Assembly: GCA_003230835.1 (NCBI GenBank)
Contig: QIGT01000483.1
Location: forward strand, 1 to 32,833
Source of the DNA: Gammaproteobacteria bacterium
GTDB taxonomy: Bacteria > Pseudomonadota > Gammaproteobacteria > Pseudomonadales > Azotimanducaceae
DNA: 32,833 bases
Direction: 5' to 3'
The notes under the pieces were generated by a model that saw nothing but the letters and a program-made list of their open reading frames with translations, made no database searches and was not told the DNA's origin. The position numbers and the translations under genes are program-made. Of this stretch, positions 15,239 through 25,245 are shown piece after piece; positions within the stretch are counted from its first letter, which is position 1, and each line of letters begins with the position of its first letter.

Positions 15239-15267
15239 ATGATAAATTAGCCATCGGGTCATTACAA
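15239..15267 (-). promoter_or_regulatory. rplM-rpsI promoter
   Basis: Minus-strand TTGTAA (complement of 15262-15267), a 17-bp spacer and TATCAT (complement of 15239-15244; 5/6 match) form a good sigma-70 promoter. The TCGCGC that follows is a GC-rich discriminator typical of ribosomal promoters under ppGpp control. Predicted transcription start is about 15232, giving a leader of about 77 nt. It lies between the zapE stop and rplM, so rplM need not depend on zapE transcription. Confidence 0.65.
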
Positions 15268-15308
15268 CACCGGTTTAGTCTTCATTTGCCGCTAGCTCAT
15301 GCCTGCGC

Positions 15309-16433
15309 TCATGTCTGCTGAAGAGGATGGGAAGCCGCCTGATGAGACCTACCCAAATACTCGTGCGACTGCATTTCCAGTAATCGACTTTGGGTGCGTT
15401 CGAATTCAAAACGCAATCGCTCGCCTTGATAAAGACTCAAAATAGGCTCCGCGGCACTGATGATGAGTTTTACGCCATGATCATAAAACTCATCCACAAG
15501 GCTGATGAACCGGCGCGCAGCATCTTCGTTGCTGGCGGTCAGTCTCGGAACGTTACTCAATACCACCGCGTGGTAGATCATAGCCAGTTCAATATAGTCA
15601 TTTTGGCTGCGCGGACCTTCACACAAATCGGTAAAATCAAACCAAACCACGTCATCTGCTACTTGGCGCGCGCGAATATCTCGTCCCTCAATATTCAACA
15701 TCACTTCAATTTGTGGTTGTTCGGGTGCAAGTGCTGTAAAACTACGGCTCAAGCTTTGTTCTGCCGCTGCATCCAATGGCCAATGGTAAATTTCTGCCTG
15801 TTCCAGGGTACGCAGCCGAAAATCTACACCTGCTTGTATGGCATGCACAAAGGTGTGTTCATACAAAAGATCAATGGCGGGAAGGAAACGCCGCCTTTGC
15901 AAACCGTTCTCATATAACCGCCTAGGCTCTACATTAGAGGTAGCCACTAAGGTAACACCTAATGCGAAGAGCTCAGCCATGACCTCTGCGAGGATCATCG
16001 CATCGCCAATGTCTGCAACAAAAAATTCATCGAAACACAATACTTGCGTCTCCTGGGCAAATTCTTGTGCAACTTTGCGCAGTGGGTTGGCGGTACCCGA
16101 CCAACGTGTCAAACCCTCATGAACACGACGCATGAAGCGGTGGAAGTGCATCCGCAACCTGGTCTGGGGTGGCAGAGTGTCATAAAAAAGGTCCATCAGC
16201 ATGGTCTTACCCCGCCCAACACCACCCCAAATATACAAGCCCTCGATAGGTTTCTCAGGCTCTTTACGACCCAGGCGTGACCACCATTTTAACCAACCCT
16301 GGGGCTTGCGCGGGCGATTTTGCAATCGCTGATACAGATCTTCGAACAAAGACACCACTTGCGCTTGCGCGGCGTCTTGAAGAAACTCACCGGTCCCAAG
16401 TTTCTCGTAATATTTTTTTGCAGGAGATTGCAC
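15309..16433 (-). CDS. zapE: ZapE (AFG1-type ATPase), cell-division-associated
   Basis: P-loop ATPase of the AFG1 family; in E. coli ZapE associates with the Z-ring late in constriction. Walker A GGVGRGKT is at residues 70-77, then LRMHFHRFMRRVHEGL, Walker B VLCFDEFFVADIGDA, LVATSNVEPRRLYENGLQR and the C-terminal DEFYDHGVKLIISAAEP. I propose the GTG at 16433 (MQSPAKKYYEKLG) because it gives 374 aa, equal to the E. coli protein (375), and aligns with its N-terminus; the open frame continues upstream to 16583 inside degS. The Shine-Dalgarno is weak, so the start is uncertain. Divergent from degS. Confidence 0.93.
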   Translation of the reverse strand: MQSPAKKYYEKLGTGEFLQDAAQAQVVSLFEDLYQRLQNRPRKPQGWLKWWSRLGRKEPEKPIEGLYIWGGVGRGKTMLMDLFYDTLPPQTRLRMHFHRFMRRVHEGLTRWSGTANPLRKVAQEFAQETQVLCFDEFFVADIGDAMILAEVMAELFALGVTLVATSNVEPRRLYENGLQRRRFLPAIDLLYEHTFVHAIQAGVDFRLRTLEQAEIYHWPLDAAAEQSLSRSFTALAPEQPQIEVMLNIEGRDIRARQVADDVVWFDFTDLCEGPRSQNDYIELAMIYHAVVLSNVPRLTASNEDAARRFISLVDEFYDHGVKLIISAAEPILSLYQGERLRFEFERTQSRLLEMQSHEYLGRSHQAASHPLQQT

Positions 16434-16500
16434 GGCGCGGGACTTTAGCGAGTCGCTTAATTCAAAGCAATACAGTTTAATTCCAATCAATGAAAAAGAT

Positions 16501-17550
16501 ATGAGCCAATTGACCAGATTCATCCTGATACCCGCAGTAGTGGGGGCATTCCTTGGCATTGCGATAATCGGGTTACAAGCCACTCAAACAGACAAACCCG
16601 GTTATGCCAGCGCCGTATCCAAAGCAGCACCAGCAGTCGTCAATATTTACGCATCCAAACTTTCTCGAAGCGGCCTGCCTTGTCGCAACCCTAACTATCG
16701 AAGCTTATGCGAGCGCTTTCCAGGCAACGCACAGGTTCAAAACTCGCTGGGATCCGGGGTCATTATTCGCAACGACGGCTACATATTGACCAACGAACAC
16801 GTCATCAAAGAAGCCGATGAAATTTTGGTCATGTTCGCGAATAACCAAACTGCCATCGCACAAGTTATCGGTAGCGATCCACACACAGACTTAGCTGTGG
16901 TTAAGGTGGCTGCGCAAAATCTACCGGTCATTTCACAGTTGCACGGAGATTTGCCAGAAGTAGGCGATGTTGCGCTCGCCATAGGTAACCCTTTCGGGCT
17001 GGGTCACAGCGTCTCACAAGGCATCATCAGTGCTTTTTCCCGCACGGTGATTACCGACAGCCCCTATGACGACTTCATCCAAACAGACGCTGCCATCAGC
17101 CCAGGCAGCTCTGGGGGCGCATTGATAGACTATGAGGGGCGCCTACTGGGCATCAACACTCTAATCTTTTCACAAACCGGCGGTAACGAAGGCATAGGCT
17201 TTGCGATTCCCGCCCACATCGCTTTGTATGTCATGAGGGAAATCGTTGAACATGGTCGTGTGATACGCGGTTGGCTTGGTGTCAGCTTAGCACTACAACC
17301 GCTAGCAGACACAACCACTGGGCTACGCGTGACCCGGGTAGCGAATCAAGGTCCTGCCGACCAAGCAGGCATCAAAGCAGGTGATATTGTTTTGTCGGTA
17401 AATGAGGTATCCGCCAACAATGCCTATGCGATTACGGACGTCATCGCACGATCTCGTCCTGGTGAAGAAATTCAAATAGAAATTATGCGTAAACAACAAC
17501 GCTTTCACGCCATAGCAGTGGCTGGCGATCTGCCTAACCCCAGTCGTTAA
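16501..17550 (+). CDS. degS: DegS/AlgW-type periplasmic serine protease, membrane anchored
   Basis: Inner-membrane-anchored HtrA protease that senses misfolded outer-membrane proteins and starts the cleavage cascade freeing sigma-E/AlgU. An N-terminal membrane anchor (about residues 5-26) is followed by the protease domain with the triad His100 (TNEHVI), Asp130 (HTDLAV) and Ser204 (GSSGG), and a single PDZ domain (about 255-345). One PDZ and the anchor fit DegS rather than DegP/DegQ. The loop before the GSGV strand has Cys61 and Cys70, reminiscent of the DegP LA-loop disulfide. Neighbours zapE, his and murA match algW in Pseudomonas. 349 aa. Confidence 0.92.
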   Translation: MSQLTRFILIPAVVGAFLGIAIIGLQATQTDKPGYASAVSKAAPAVVNIYASKLSRSGLPCRNPNYRSLCERFPGNAQVQNSLGSGVIIRNDGYILTNEHVIKEADEILVMFANNQTAIAQVIGSDPHTDLAVVKVAAQNLPVISQLHGDLPEVGDVALAIGNPFGLGHSVSQGIISAFSRTVITDSPYDDFIQTDAAISPGSSGGALIDYEGRLLGINTLIFSQTGGNEGIGFAIPAHIALYVMREIVEHGRVIRGWLGVSLALQPLADTTTGLRVTRVANQGPADQAGIKAGDIVLSVNEVSANNAYAITDVIARSRPGEEIQIEIMRKQQRFHAIAVAGDLPNPSR

Positions 17551-17560
17551 CCCAGTCGTT
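17539..17560. repeat. 12-bp-period tandem repeat at the degS/hisD convergent junction
   Basis: CCCAGTCGTT occurs at 17539-17548 and 17551-17560. The first copy runs into the degS stop and the second into the hisD stop, which read toward each other only nine bases apart. No terminator hairpin is visible in this gap. Confidence 0.8.
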
Positions 17561-18867
17561 TAACTATTGATTTGTTGGGCCCTCGCCGCGGCAGCGTTAG
17601 CGTGAGCTTGGAAACCTTCGGCTGTAGCAATCGGTACGCTGATAGCAGCCAATTGCGCCGCGCCTGCGGCCGACACACGCATGACAGAGCTGCGTTTTTG
17701 AAAATCATAAACACCTAAGGGAGAGGCAAATCGCGCAGTTCCAAAGGTAGGCAATACATGCGAAGGGCCCATAGCGTAGTCACCTAGCGCCTCACTGGCC
17801 AATGCCCCGCAAAAAATGGCACCGGCATGTTTGATCTTTGCTAAGTACTGATCAGGATCGCTAACATGCAACTCCAGATGCTCAGGCGCAACCCGATTAG
17901 AAATGGCGACAGCTTCATCAAGGTCTCTGGTCAAAATCAGCGCACCACGATTCTCCAATGATTTTGCAATGATGTCCTTGCGTTGCATTGTCGGCAGCAG
18001 TTTTTGCATGTGATCTGCGACCTCATCAAGATACTCGCGCTGCGTACACAACAGTATCGCTTGAGCAGACGCATCATGCTCTGCCTGCGAAAAAAGATCT
18101 AAAGCAATCCACCGCGCATCTGTAGTGCCATCTGCGATGACCAACACTTCGCTAGGCCCAGCTATCATATCGATGCCCACATGCCCAAATACTTGTCGCT
18201 TGGCTGCAGCCACATACGCGCCTCCAGGCCCGACAATTTTGTCTACCCGCGATATTGTCTGCGTACCGTAAGCGAGAGCACCAATAGCCTGTGCCCCTCC
18301 TATGGTGAACACGCTGTCCACTCCAGCAATGGCGAGCGCGGCCAATACCATATCGTTACGCTTACCATTTGGTGTCGGCACAGTAACAATTAACTGTTCG
18401 ACACCGGCAACTTTTGCCGGCAACAGAGTCATCAACACGCTCGAAGGATAGCTTGCTTGACCACCGGGAACATAAACCCCCACGCGCTCTAGCGGAGATA
18501 TTTTCTGCCCAAGCTGGTTACCCATCTCATCTTCGTAAGACCAAGAGCTTTCTACTTGATGCTCATGGTAAGTGGTAATCCTCTTGGCTGCGGCCTCTAA
18601 CGCCCGCCGATCACCGGCATCGATTCGTTTCAATGCCTGTTGTAAGTCTTGCTGGGATAACTCCAATTCGGCAACGCTATCGGCTGCCAACCGATCAAAC
18701 TTTTGCGTGTAGCTCAACAGAGCTTTATCACCATCGGATCGTACGGCTTGCAGCACCTCAAACACAGTTCGCTCAACCTCACTGTCACGGCCCATTTCCC
18801 AGTACAGCAACCTGTCTAGGCTGGCATTAAACCCACCATCGCTAGAATCTAGCCGCGCAATTTTCAC
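17560..18867 (-). CDS. hisD: HisD, histidinol dehydrogenase
   Basis: Zinc- and NAD-dependent enzyme that oxidises L-histidinol to L-histidine, the last two steps of histidine synthesis. Signatures are [17 protein letters not shown] near residue 131, [17 protein letters not shown] near 220, [15 protein letters not shown] near 240, [13 protein letters not shown] near 265 and the C-terminal APEHLELHV and [14 protein letters not shown] zinc/substrate region. 435 aa, normal. It starts with GTG at 18867, overlapping the hisG stop (GTGA). In Pseudomonas hisC would follow; here the gene ends against degS. Confidence 0.97.
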   Translation of the reverse strand: MKIARLDSSDGGFNASLDRLLYWEMGRDSEVERTVFEVLQAVRSDGDKALLSYTQKFDRLAADSVAELELSQQDLQQALKRIDAGDRRALEAAAKRITTYHEHQVESSWSYEDEMGNQLGQKISPLERVGVYVPGGQASYPSSVLMTLLPAKVAGVEQLIVTVPTPNGKRNDMVLAALAIAGVDSVFTIGGAQAIGALAYGTQTISRVDKIVGPGGAYVAAAKRQVFGHVGIDMIAGPSEVLVIADGTTDARWIALDLFSQAEHDASAQAILLCTQREYLDEVADHMQKLLPTMQRKDIIAKSLENRGALILTRDLDEAVAISNRVAPEHLELHVSDPDQYLAKIKHAGAIFCGALASEALGDYAMGPSHVLPTFGTARFASPLGVYDFQKRSSVMRVSAAGAAQLAAISVPIATAEGFQAHANAAAARAQQINS

Positions 18868-19493
18868 GCTTGAACGACATCGCGAAGGTCTGCTACAAAT
18901 TTTTCTACTGCATCATATTTTGTTTTCATAGAAGCCCGATTAGCAATCACTCGAGTACTGATATCACAGATGGTCTCACGAGCTTCCAACCCATTGGCTT
19001 TTAGGGTGTTGCCGGTGTCTACAATATCGACTATGCAGTCTGCTAAGCCCAACATAGGCGCGATTTCTATCGCACCAGACATTTTAATCAACGACACCTG
19101 GCGACAGCGGCTGTGGTAGTAATTACGTGCAATGTTAACGAACTTTGAAGCCACTCGAAGCACACCTTCTGGTTCTTCTACACCTACCGGACCCGCGGTC
19201 ATCATCCGACATTTACCGATATGTAGATCCAGCAGCTCATAGAAATCAAGATTGCTACCGTACTCTAGAATCGTGTCTTTTCCTGTGATGCCAATGTCTG
19301 CCACACCATGCTCAACATAGGTGGGCACATCTGCACTGCGGGTAATGATCAACTGGTGCTCACCCGTGGTCGTACCGAATATCAGCTTCCTTGATTCATT
19401 CGGGTTTTCACTCGGCTCGATGCCACACTTGGCTAGGAGTGGTAAACTCTCCGCTAAGATGCGCCCCTTATTAAGCACAATTACTAATCCCAT
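18864..19493 (-). CDS. hisG: HisG, ATP phosphoribosyltransferase, short (HisZ-dependent) form
   Basis: Catalyses the first committed step of histidine synthesis, joining ATP and [19 protein letters not shown] near residue 11, [22 protein letters not shown] near 53, and the PRPP loop [15 protein letters not shown] near 161 are visible. At 209 aa it lacks the C-terminal regulatory domain of the E. coli type, so it belongs to the short class that needs the HisZ paralogue of HisRS as regulatory subunit; no hisZ lies in the window. ATG with AAGAGG Shine-Dalgarno five bases upstream. Coupled to hisD; murA is 22 bp upstream. Confidence 0.97.
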   Translation of the reverse strand: MGLVIVLNKGRILAESLPLLAKCGIEPSENPNESRKLIFGTTTGEHQLIITRSADVPTYVEHGVADIGITGKDTILEYGSNLDFYELLDLHIGKCRMMTAGPVGVEEPEGVLRVASKFVNIARNYYHSRCRQVSLIKMSGAIEIAPMLGLADCIVDIVDTGNTLKANGLEARETICDISTRVIANRASMKTKYDAVEKFVADLRDVVQA

Positions 19494-19515
19494 TTTAGCC
19501 TCTTGTTGACATCAA

Positions 19516-21017
<1,502 letters not shown>

Positions 21018-21030
21018 TTATAAAACTCGA

Positions 21031-21324
21031 CTAGTCACGGCTTAACAGTGTATCTGTCAGCCCGGAAAATTCGATGATGTTACGCAGTTCGGGAGAGAGA
21101 TTCACAAATTCAATGGTCTTATTTTGCTGCGAGGCACATCGATACCACGCCGACATAACAGCAATTGTGACACTATTTGCCTTCACAAGATGCTGAAAAT
21201 CAACCGTGATGGGGGTATCAGCGGTACCGATCAATGTCATACCTTCTGCTTTAATCTGCTCAGCCGAATCAAAACTGAGTTCTACTCCACGGAGCATAAA
21301 CTCGGCACTCAATTCAACCGACAC
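21031..21324 (-). CDS. mlaB: MlaB, STAS-domain subunit of the Mla lipid transporter
   Basis: Cytoplasmic STAS protein that binds MlaF and stabilises the MlaFEDB complex, which moves phospholipids between outer and inner membranes. The STAS core is ITVDFQHLVKANSVTIAVMSAW at about residues 39-60 (with the conserved Ser after Asn), then FVNLSPELRNIIEFSGL. 97 aa. The start is GTG at 21324 with AGGA upstream; only two bases separate it from the mlaC stop. It is the last mla gene. Confidence 0.94.
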   Translation of the reverse strand: MSVELSAEFMLRGVELSFDSAEQIKAEGMTLIGTADTPITVDFQHLVKANSVTIAVMSAWYRCASQQNKTIEFVNLSPELRNIIEFSGLTDTLLSRD

Positions 21325-21326
21325 GG

Positions 21327-22016
21327 CTATTGTCCTGCATTGGTGGCGGTCTTTTCACTTGCGCCGATAAAATTCGTCCAAGCGCTAATCACCGCGTCAA
21401 GGTCACCAGCGTATTCGGTTTTTTTCATGGCTGCAGAAAACTGACTCTTATAATTTAGGCCTATATTAACGCCTTCAATAATGAGGTTCTGCATTTTCCA
21501 GACATCGTCTTTTCGTTGCATGACATACACTGCAGAATACGAACTACCTTGCAGTTTTATCTCCATGGAAACATTTACCTTGTTGGGATTGCGTGATTTA
21601 CGTCTGGGCGGAAGTACATTTACCTCACCCGAGTGAAATTCTGTCAAAGCCAAGGCGTAGGTTCGCACCAAACTCCACTTAAAGGATTCGGCAAACCGCT
21701 CGCGCTGTTCGGGGCTCGCCCTTTTATAATGTACGCCCATCACATTGCGGGCGAATCTCGGAAAGTCTATAACCGGTCGCAATAAGACTTCGGCCTCGGT
21801 ATAAAATCGCTCTGGGTCTGAGTTCGCATACTCTCGGCTTGTCTCAATCAGACTCAAAACTTCATTTGTCGCCAGTTCGACCGCCTCTTGCGCGGTGACC
21901 GCGCTAATCGCTTGGGCTATTTTGGGGTTTACATCTTGCGCATACACATTGCCCAAGCTGACAATTCCAATCATCAACAGGCATCTAACATGATTAAAAT
22001 ATCGCGTGAGCTTCAT
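21327..22016 (-). CDS. mlaC: MlaC, periplasmic phospholipid shuttle
   Basis: Soluble periplasmic protein (Tol-Ttg2/Ttg2D family) that carries phospholipid between outer-membrane MlaA and the MlaFEDB complex. A signal peptide is visible at residues 1 to about 26, ending NVYAQD. The mature protein shows typical features: LLRPVIDFPRFARNVMGVHYKRASPEQRERF, then strands such as VNVSMEIKL and VYVMQRKDDVWKMQNLIIEGVNIG. 229 aa. The ATG overlaps the mlaD stop (ATGA). C-terminal Ala/Thr-rich tail is not conserved. Confidence 0.96.
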   Translation of the reverse strand: MKLTRYFNHVRCLLMIGIVSLGNVYAQDVNPKIAQAISAVTAQEAVELATNEVLSLIETSREYANSDPERFYTEAEVLLRPVIDFPRFARNVMGVHYKRASPEQRERFAESFKWSLVRTYALALTEFHSGEVNVLPPRRKSRNPNKVNVSMEIKLQGSSYSAVYVMQRKDDVWKMQNLIIEGVNIGLNYKSQFSAAMKKTEYAGDLDAVISAWTNFIGASEKTATNAGQ

Positions 22017-22474
22017 TTAGAACCTCCTAAGTTGGTCAAAAACTCGCCAATCAAATTTTCCAATACAAGCGCACCTTGGGTATCTGTGATTTCATCGCCT
22101 GCTTGCAAAGTTTCTTCATCTGCACCCGGGAGCAAGCCGATATATCGAGTACCTAAAATCCCCTCAGTGAGAATTTTGGCACCCGTATCAGTGGTGAGTT
22201 TGCCCGGGCTGCCAAACATTTGCATGGTGACGACGGCATCACCCCACTCCATATCGACCTCAATACTTTTCACTCGGCCGATGGTGACGCCAGCCATGCT
22301 CACTTTGCCACGTGTTCGCAAGCCTGCAACATCGTTGAAACGAGCTGTGATCTGGTAGCTTTCTTCGCCACGCGAAAAATTGACACCACTGACTTGTATC
22401 GCAAGAAAGACAAGTCCAAGCATGCCTGCGAGCACAAACACTCCCACGCTGATCTCAATTGTCCGCATACGCAT
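22013..22474 (-). CDS. mlaD: MlaD, MCE-domain inner-membrane lipid-binding subunit
   Basis: Hexameric ring protein of the Mla complex, anchored by one N-terminal helix (residues about 8-28, VGVFVLAGMLGLVFLAIQVSG). The MCE domain follows: YQITARFNDVAGLRTRGKV SMAGVTIGRVKSIEVD at about 40-74, then ILTEGILGTRYIGLLPG near 101-117, containing the pore-loop region. 153 aa compared with 183 in E. coli; the C-terminal extension is shorter. The ATG overlaps the mlaE stop (TAATG), and its TGA overlaps the mlaC ATG. Confidence 0.97.
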   Translation of the reverse strand: MRMRTIEISVGVFVLAGMLGLVFLAIQVSGVNFSRGEESYQITARFNDVAGLRTRGKVSMAGVTIGRVKSIEVDMEWGDAVVTMQMFGSPGKLTTDTGAKILTEGILGTRYIGLLPGADEETLQAGDEITDTQGALVLENLIGEFLTNLGGSK

Positions 22475-23253
22475 TACAAGTCTCCATACAAAACTAGAGT
22501 TAACAAAAAGTCTGTGGCCAGAATAAGCACTGAGGAAATCACCACAGTTCGTGTAGTGGCCATCGACATGCCTGCAGCCGTCGGCAGCGAATCATAGCCT
22601 TGGAATACCGCTACCCAAGTAATCAATAGGGCAAATATCACACTTTTCAGCATGCCTTTACCGACGTCTTCCCACCATTCAACTTGTTCCTGCATGCCGG
22701 TCCAAAATCCACCGGAGTCTGCGCCCAGCCATTCAACAGCTACCAACATGCCGCCGTAAATAGCCACCATATTAAAAATCGCAGTGAGAATAGGAACACT
22801 GATGATGCCAGCCCAAATTCGTGGTGCAATAATACGACGAAGTGGGTCAACGCCCATCATTTCCATGGCCGACAATTGCTCGGTTGTTTTCATTAACCCG
22901 ATTTCTGCGGTGATGGCAGAACCCGCACGACCGGCAAACAACAACGCTGTGACGACTGGACCCAGCTCGCGCAGAACAACCAGGGCTAAGCCGATACCCA
23001 CCGCTTCTTGGGCTCCAAAACTGGAAAGTTGGGTGAAAAACTGCAAAGCAAGCACTGCGCCTATGGAAAAGGCCGACAGCACAATAATAATAAGAGACAA
23101 AAAACCGACTTTGTAAATCTGCTGCACAACCAAGGCAAGGTCAGACAAGCGAGGCCAACCGGTCATCGCATCTACCCACAACATGCTCGCGCGGCCGAGT
23201 GAGTTCATCCAAACGTTGAAGCGCATTCCCAGGCGCCTGAGTAAAATCAGCAT
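22474..23253 (-). CDS. mlaE: MlaE, permease of the Mla phospholipid transporter
   Basis: Integral inner-membrane permease, two copies of which form the core of the MlaFEDB ABC transporter. Signatures are GAVLALQFFTQLSSFGAQEAVGIG near residue 65, VLRELGPVVTALLFAGRAGSAITAEIG near 92 (the coupling-helix region), and EQLSAMEMMGVDPLRRIIAPR near 128. About five to six membrane segments, 259 aa, family length. ATG at 23253, three bases after the mlaF stop; its TAA overlaps the mlaD ATG. Confidence 0.97.
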   Translation of the reverse strand: MLILLRRLGMRFNVWMNSLGRASMLWVDAMTGWPRLSDLALVVQQIYKVGFLSLIIIVLSAFSIGAVLALQFFTQLSSFGAQEAVGIGLALVVLRELGPVVTALLFAGRAGSAITAEIGLMKTTEQLSAMEMMGVDPLRRIIAPRIWAGIISVPILTAIFNMVAIYGGMLVAVEWLGADSGGFWTGMQEQVEWWEDVGKGMLKSVIFALLITWVAVFQGYDSLPTAAGMSMATTRTVVISSVLILATDFLLTLVLYGDL

Positions 23254-23256
23254 GGA

Positions 23257-24069
23257 CTAATCGCGGACGCCGGGACCGGCAAGCAAATCGAATTGATACT
23301 CATCTGCGGGGTAGTGAAAGGGTACCGGACCATCCGACTCACCGTGCATAAACTGGTGCACGCGACGGGAATTGCTCTCGCGCAACTGGGCCGGCGAGCC
23401 TGCGCCAATGACATGACCATCAGCAATGATGAAAATGTGGTCGGCAATGCTAACTGTCTCATGAATATCGTGGGAAACCAACAAACTAGTCGTACCCAAC
23501 GCTGCATTGAGCCCTTTGATCAATCCTACCAAAACCGCCATCGCAATAGGGTCTTGACCGGTAAAAGGTTCATCGTACATCAATAGTGCCGGATCTAAAG
23601 CAATGGCTCGGGCTAATGCCACACGGCGCGCCATGCCACCGGACAACTCTGCCGGCATCAAGTCTCTTGCACCCCTCAAACCGACTGCGTTTAGTTTCAT
23701 GAAAACCAGATCTCGGATAAGTTCTTCCGAAAGATCAGTGTGTACACGCATAGGAAAGGCAACATTTTCGAATACCGACAAGTCAGTAAACAAAGCAGAA
23801 CTTTGGAACAACATGCCAATCTGGCGGCGAACAGCAAACAACGCTTTGCGATTCATCCGGCTCACATTCTGTCCATTGACCAGTACTGTGCCCGCATCCG
23901 GTTTAATTTGCCCACCGATAATTTTCAACAATGTGGTCTTACCACTACCGCTGGGGCCCATGATGGCTGTTATCTTACTCCGCGGTATTGCCATATCGAT
24001 ATCATCGAAGATGACGCGGTCACCGCGTGAATAATTTAACCCTTTGATTTCAATCAAATTATCTGACAT
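23257..24069 (-). CDS. mlaF: MlaF, ATPase of the Mla phospholipid transporter
   Basis: ABC ATPase that powers MlaFEDB. Walker A GPSGSGKTT is at residues 38-46, the Q-loop at FQSSALF, signature LSGGMARRVALARA near 145, Walker B LLMYDEPFTGQDP near 164 and the H-loop VSHD near 200. 270 aa from the ATG at 24069; a TTG one codon upstream is a less likely start. First gene of mlaFEDCB, all coupled by spacings of 3 nt or less. The upstream gap is shared with the divergent yrbG. Confidence 0.97.
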   Translation of the reverse strand: MSDNLIEIKGLNYSRGDRVIFDDIDMAIPRSKITAIMGPSGSGKTTLLKIIGGQIKPDAGTVLVNGQNVSRMNRKALFAVRRQIGMLFQSSALFTDLSVFENVAFPMRVHTDLSEELIRDLVFMKLNAVGLRGARDLMPAELSGGMARRVALARAIALDPALLMYDEPFTGQDPIAMAVLVGLIKGLNAALGTTSLLVSHDIHETVSIADHIFIIADGHVIGAGSPAQLRESNSRRVHQFMHGESDGPVPFHYPADEYQFDLLAGPGVRD

Positions 24070-24140
24070 CAAATAACCAATATCGCCCTTCTATCGTCCA
24101 CCAACACCAAACACTCCTAAGGTACTCTTGTCCGTGTAAC

Positions 24141-24149
24141 AGTATAACA
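24141..24149 (-). promoter_or_regulatory. Candidate extended -10 promoter of mlaFEDCB
   Basis: The minus strand has TGTTATACT (complement of 24141-24149), an extended -10 element (TGn then TATACT, 5/6 match), about 70 bp before the mlaF ATG. No good -35 is found at 16-18 bp, which extended -10 promoters tolerate. Confidence 0.45.
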
Positions 24150-24206
24150 CCGCACCTGAATCGAGCCTGAAAATAGTCTAACAATCACAACAAGAGATCT
24201 AAGCAG

Positions 24207-24235
24207 TTGGCTCAAGCCCCATGAACGACTAAAGT
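24207..24235 (+). promoter_or_regulatory. Candidate promoter of yrbG
   Basis: TTGGCT (24207-24212), a 17-bp spacer and TAAAGT (24230-24235), each 4/6 to consensus, lie about 47 bp upstream of the yrbG ATG in the divergent mlaF/yrbG gap. It could also serve the downstream kdsC-lpt genes, since no other promoter is obvious before lptB. Confidence 0.4.
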
Positions 24236-24282
24236 GCAGTTTGGTAACACTCGGGTAGGCGCAGTCAGACCACGAAATCTTC

Positions 24283-25245
24283 ATGTGGGTTCCATTATTA
24301 TTACTTATTTTTGGCTTTATCGCGCTTGTTTGGAGCGCTGATCGATTCCTGTCTGGGGCCGCCGCCTGTGCCTTAAATTTAGGTATCTCAAAAATGCTCA
24401 TAGGACTCACCGTAGTCTCTGTAGGCACTTCTGCTCCTGAAATCATGGTCGCCGTATTCGCATCCCTTGACGACAAACCACTCCTCGCTGTCGGCAATGC
24501 AATAGGCTCCAACATTGCAAATATCGGTCTGGTACTTGGCATCACTGCAATCGTGGCTCCATTGCCGTTTTCAAAATCAGTTCGACAAACAGAACTTCCA
24601 TGGCTAATAGGTGCCACCTTACTGGCCATAGTACTCCTGTTTGATCGAGAGCTCTCGGTCATGGATGGCTGTATATTGTTGCTGGGGCTGGCAGCCATTC
24701 TTTGGCGGCTGGTAAAAACTCAGAGAAACCCCAGTCATGAAGTATCAACGGCACTACAAGACGAACTAAACGAATTACCAACCATGACCACTACGCAAGG
24801 TGTAGCTTGGGCAGTTGTTGGTCTCATTGTTCTGCTCATATCGGCTCAAGTACTGGTGTATGCCGCGACCTCCATAGCCCGAGAGTTGGGTGTGAGCGAC
24901 ATGATCATAGGCCTAACCATAATTGCGGTGGGTACCAGCCTACCGGAATTGGCCGCCACCATCGGCTCTGCATTGAAGGGACATCCCGACATCGCCATAG
25001 GCAACATCGTAGGTTCCAATATTCTCAACATACTCGCCGTGCTCGCCGTTCCTGGCTTGCTGGCGCCAACCCAAATTGACACCGTGGCACTGTGGCGTGA
25101 CTGCGGCATGATGTTGGCACTCACCCTGATGTTGGCACTGTTTGCCTATGGAGTTAATTCTCGAGCAGTGATTACCCGCTTTGAAGGAGCAGTGATGTTA
25201 CTTGCGTGGATTGGCTACAACGTTCTTTTGGTACAGCAGTCCTAG
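24283..25245 (+). CDS. yrbG: YrbG-type calcium/sodium antiporter (CaCA family)
   Basis: Inner-membrane exchanger of the K+-dependent Na+/Ca2+ family; its physiological role in bacteria is unclear. The internal duplication is plain: the first alpha repeat TVVSVGTSAPEIMVAVFASL with GNAIGSNIANIGLVLG (about residues 43-90) and the second TIIAVGTSLPELAATIGSAL with GNIVGSNILNILAVLA (about 210-255). About ten membrane segments, 320 aa. Its TAG overlaps the kdsC GTG (TAGTG). In E. coli yrbG is followed by kdsD, which is absent here. Confidence 0.94.
   Translation: MWVPLLLLIFGFIALVWSADRFLSGAAACALNLGISKMLIGLTVVSVGTSAPEIMVAVFASLDDKPLLAVGNAIGSNIANIGLVLGITAIVAPLPFSKSVRQTELPWLIGATLLAIVLLFDRELSVMDGCILLLGLAAILWRLVKTQRNPSHEVSTALQDELNELPTMTTTQGVAWAVVGLIVLLISAQVLVYAATSIARELGVSDMIIGLTIIAVGTSLPELAATIGSALKGHPDIAIGNIVGSNILNILAVLAVPGLLAPTQIDTVALWRDCGMMLALTLMLALFAYGVNSRAVITRFEGAVMLLAWIGYNVLLVQQS

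Noticed and set aside
24117-24698. 193-codon open frame on the minus strand opposite yrbG
   Set aside because: It is antisense to the first third of yrbG, Ser/Pro/Arg-rich in the manner of shadow frames, has no recognisable motif, and the exchanger repeats on the plus strand are unambiguous.
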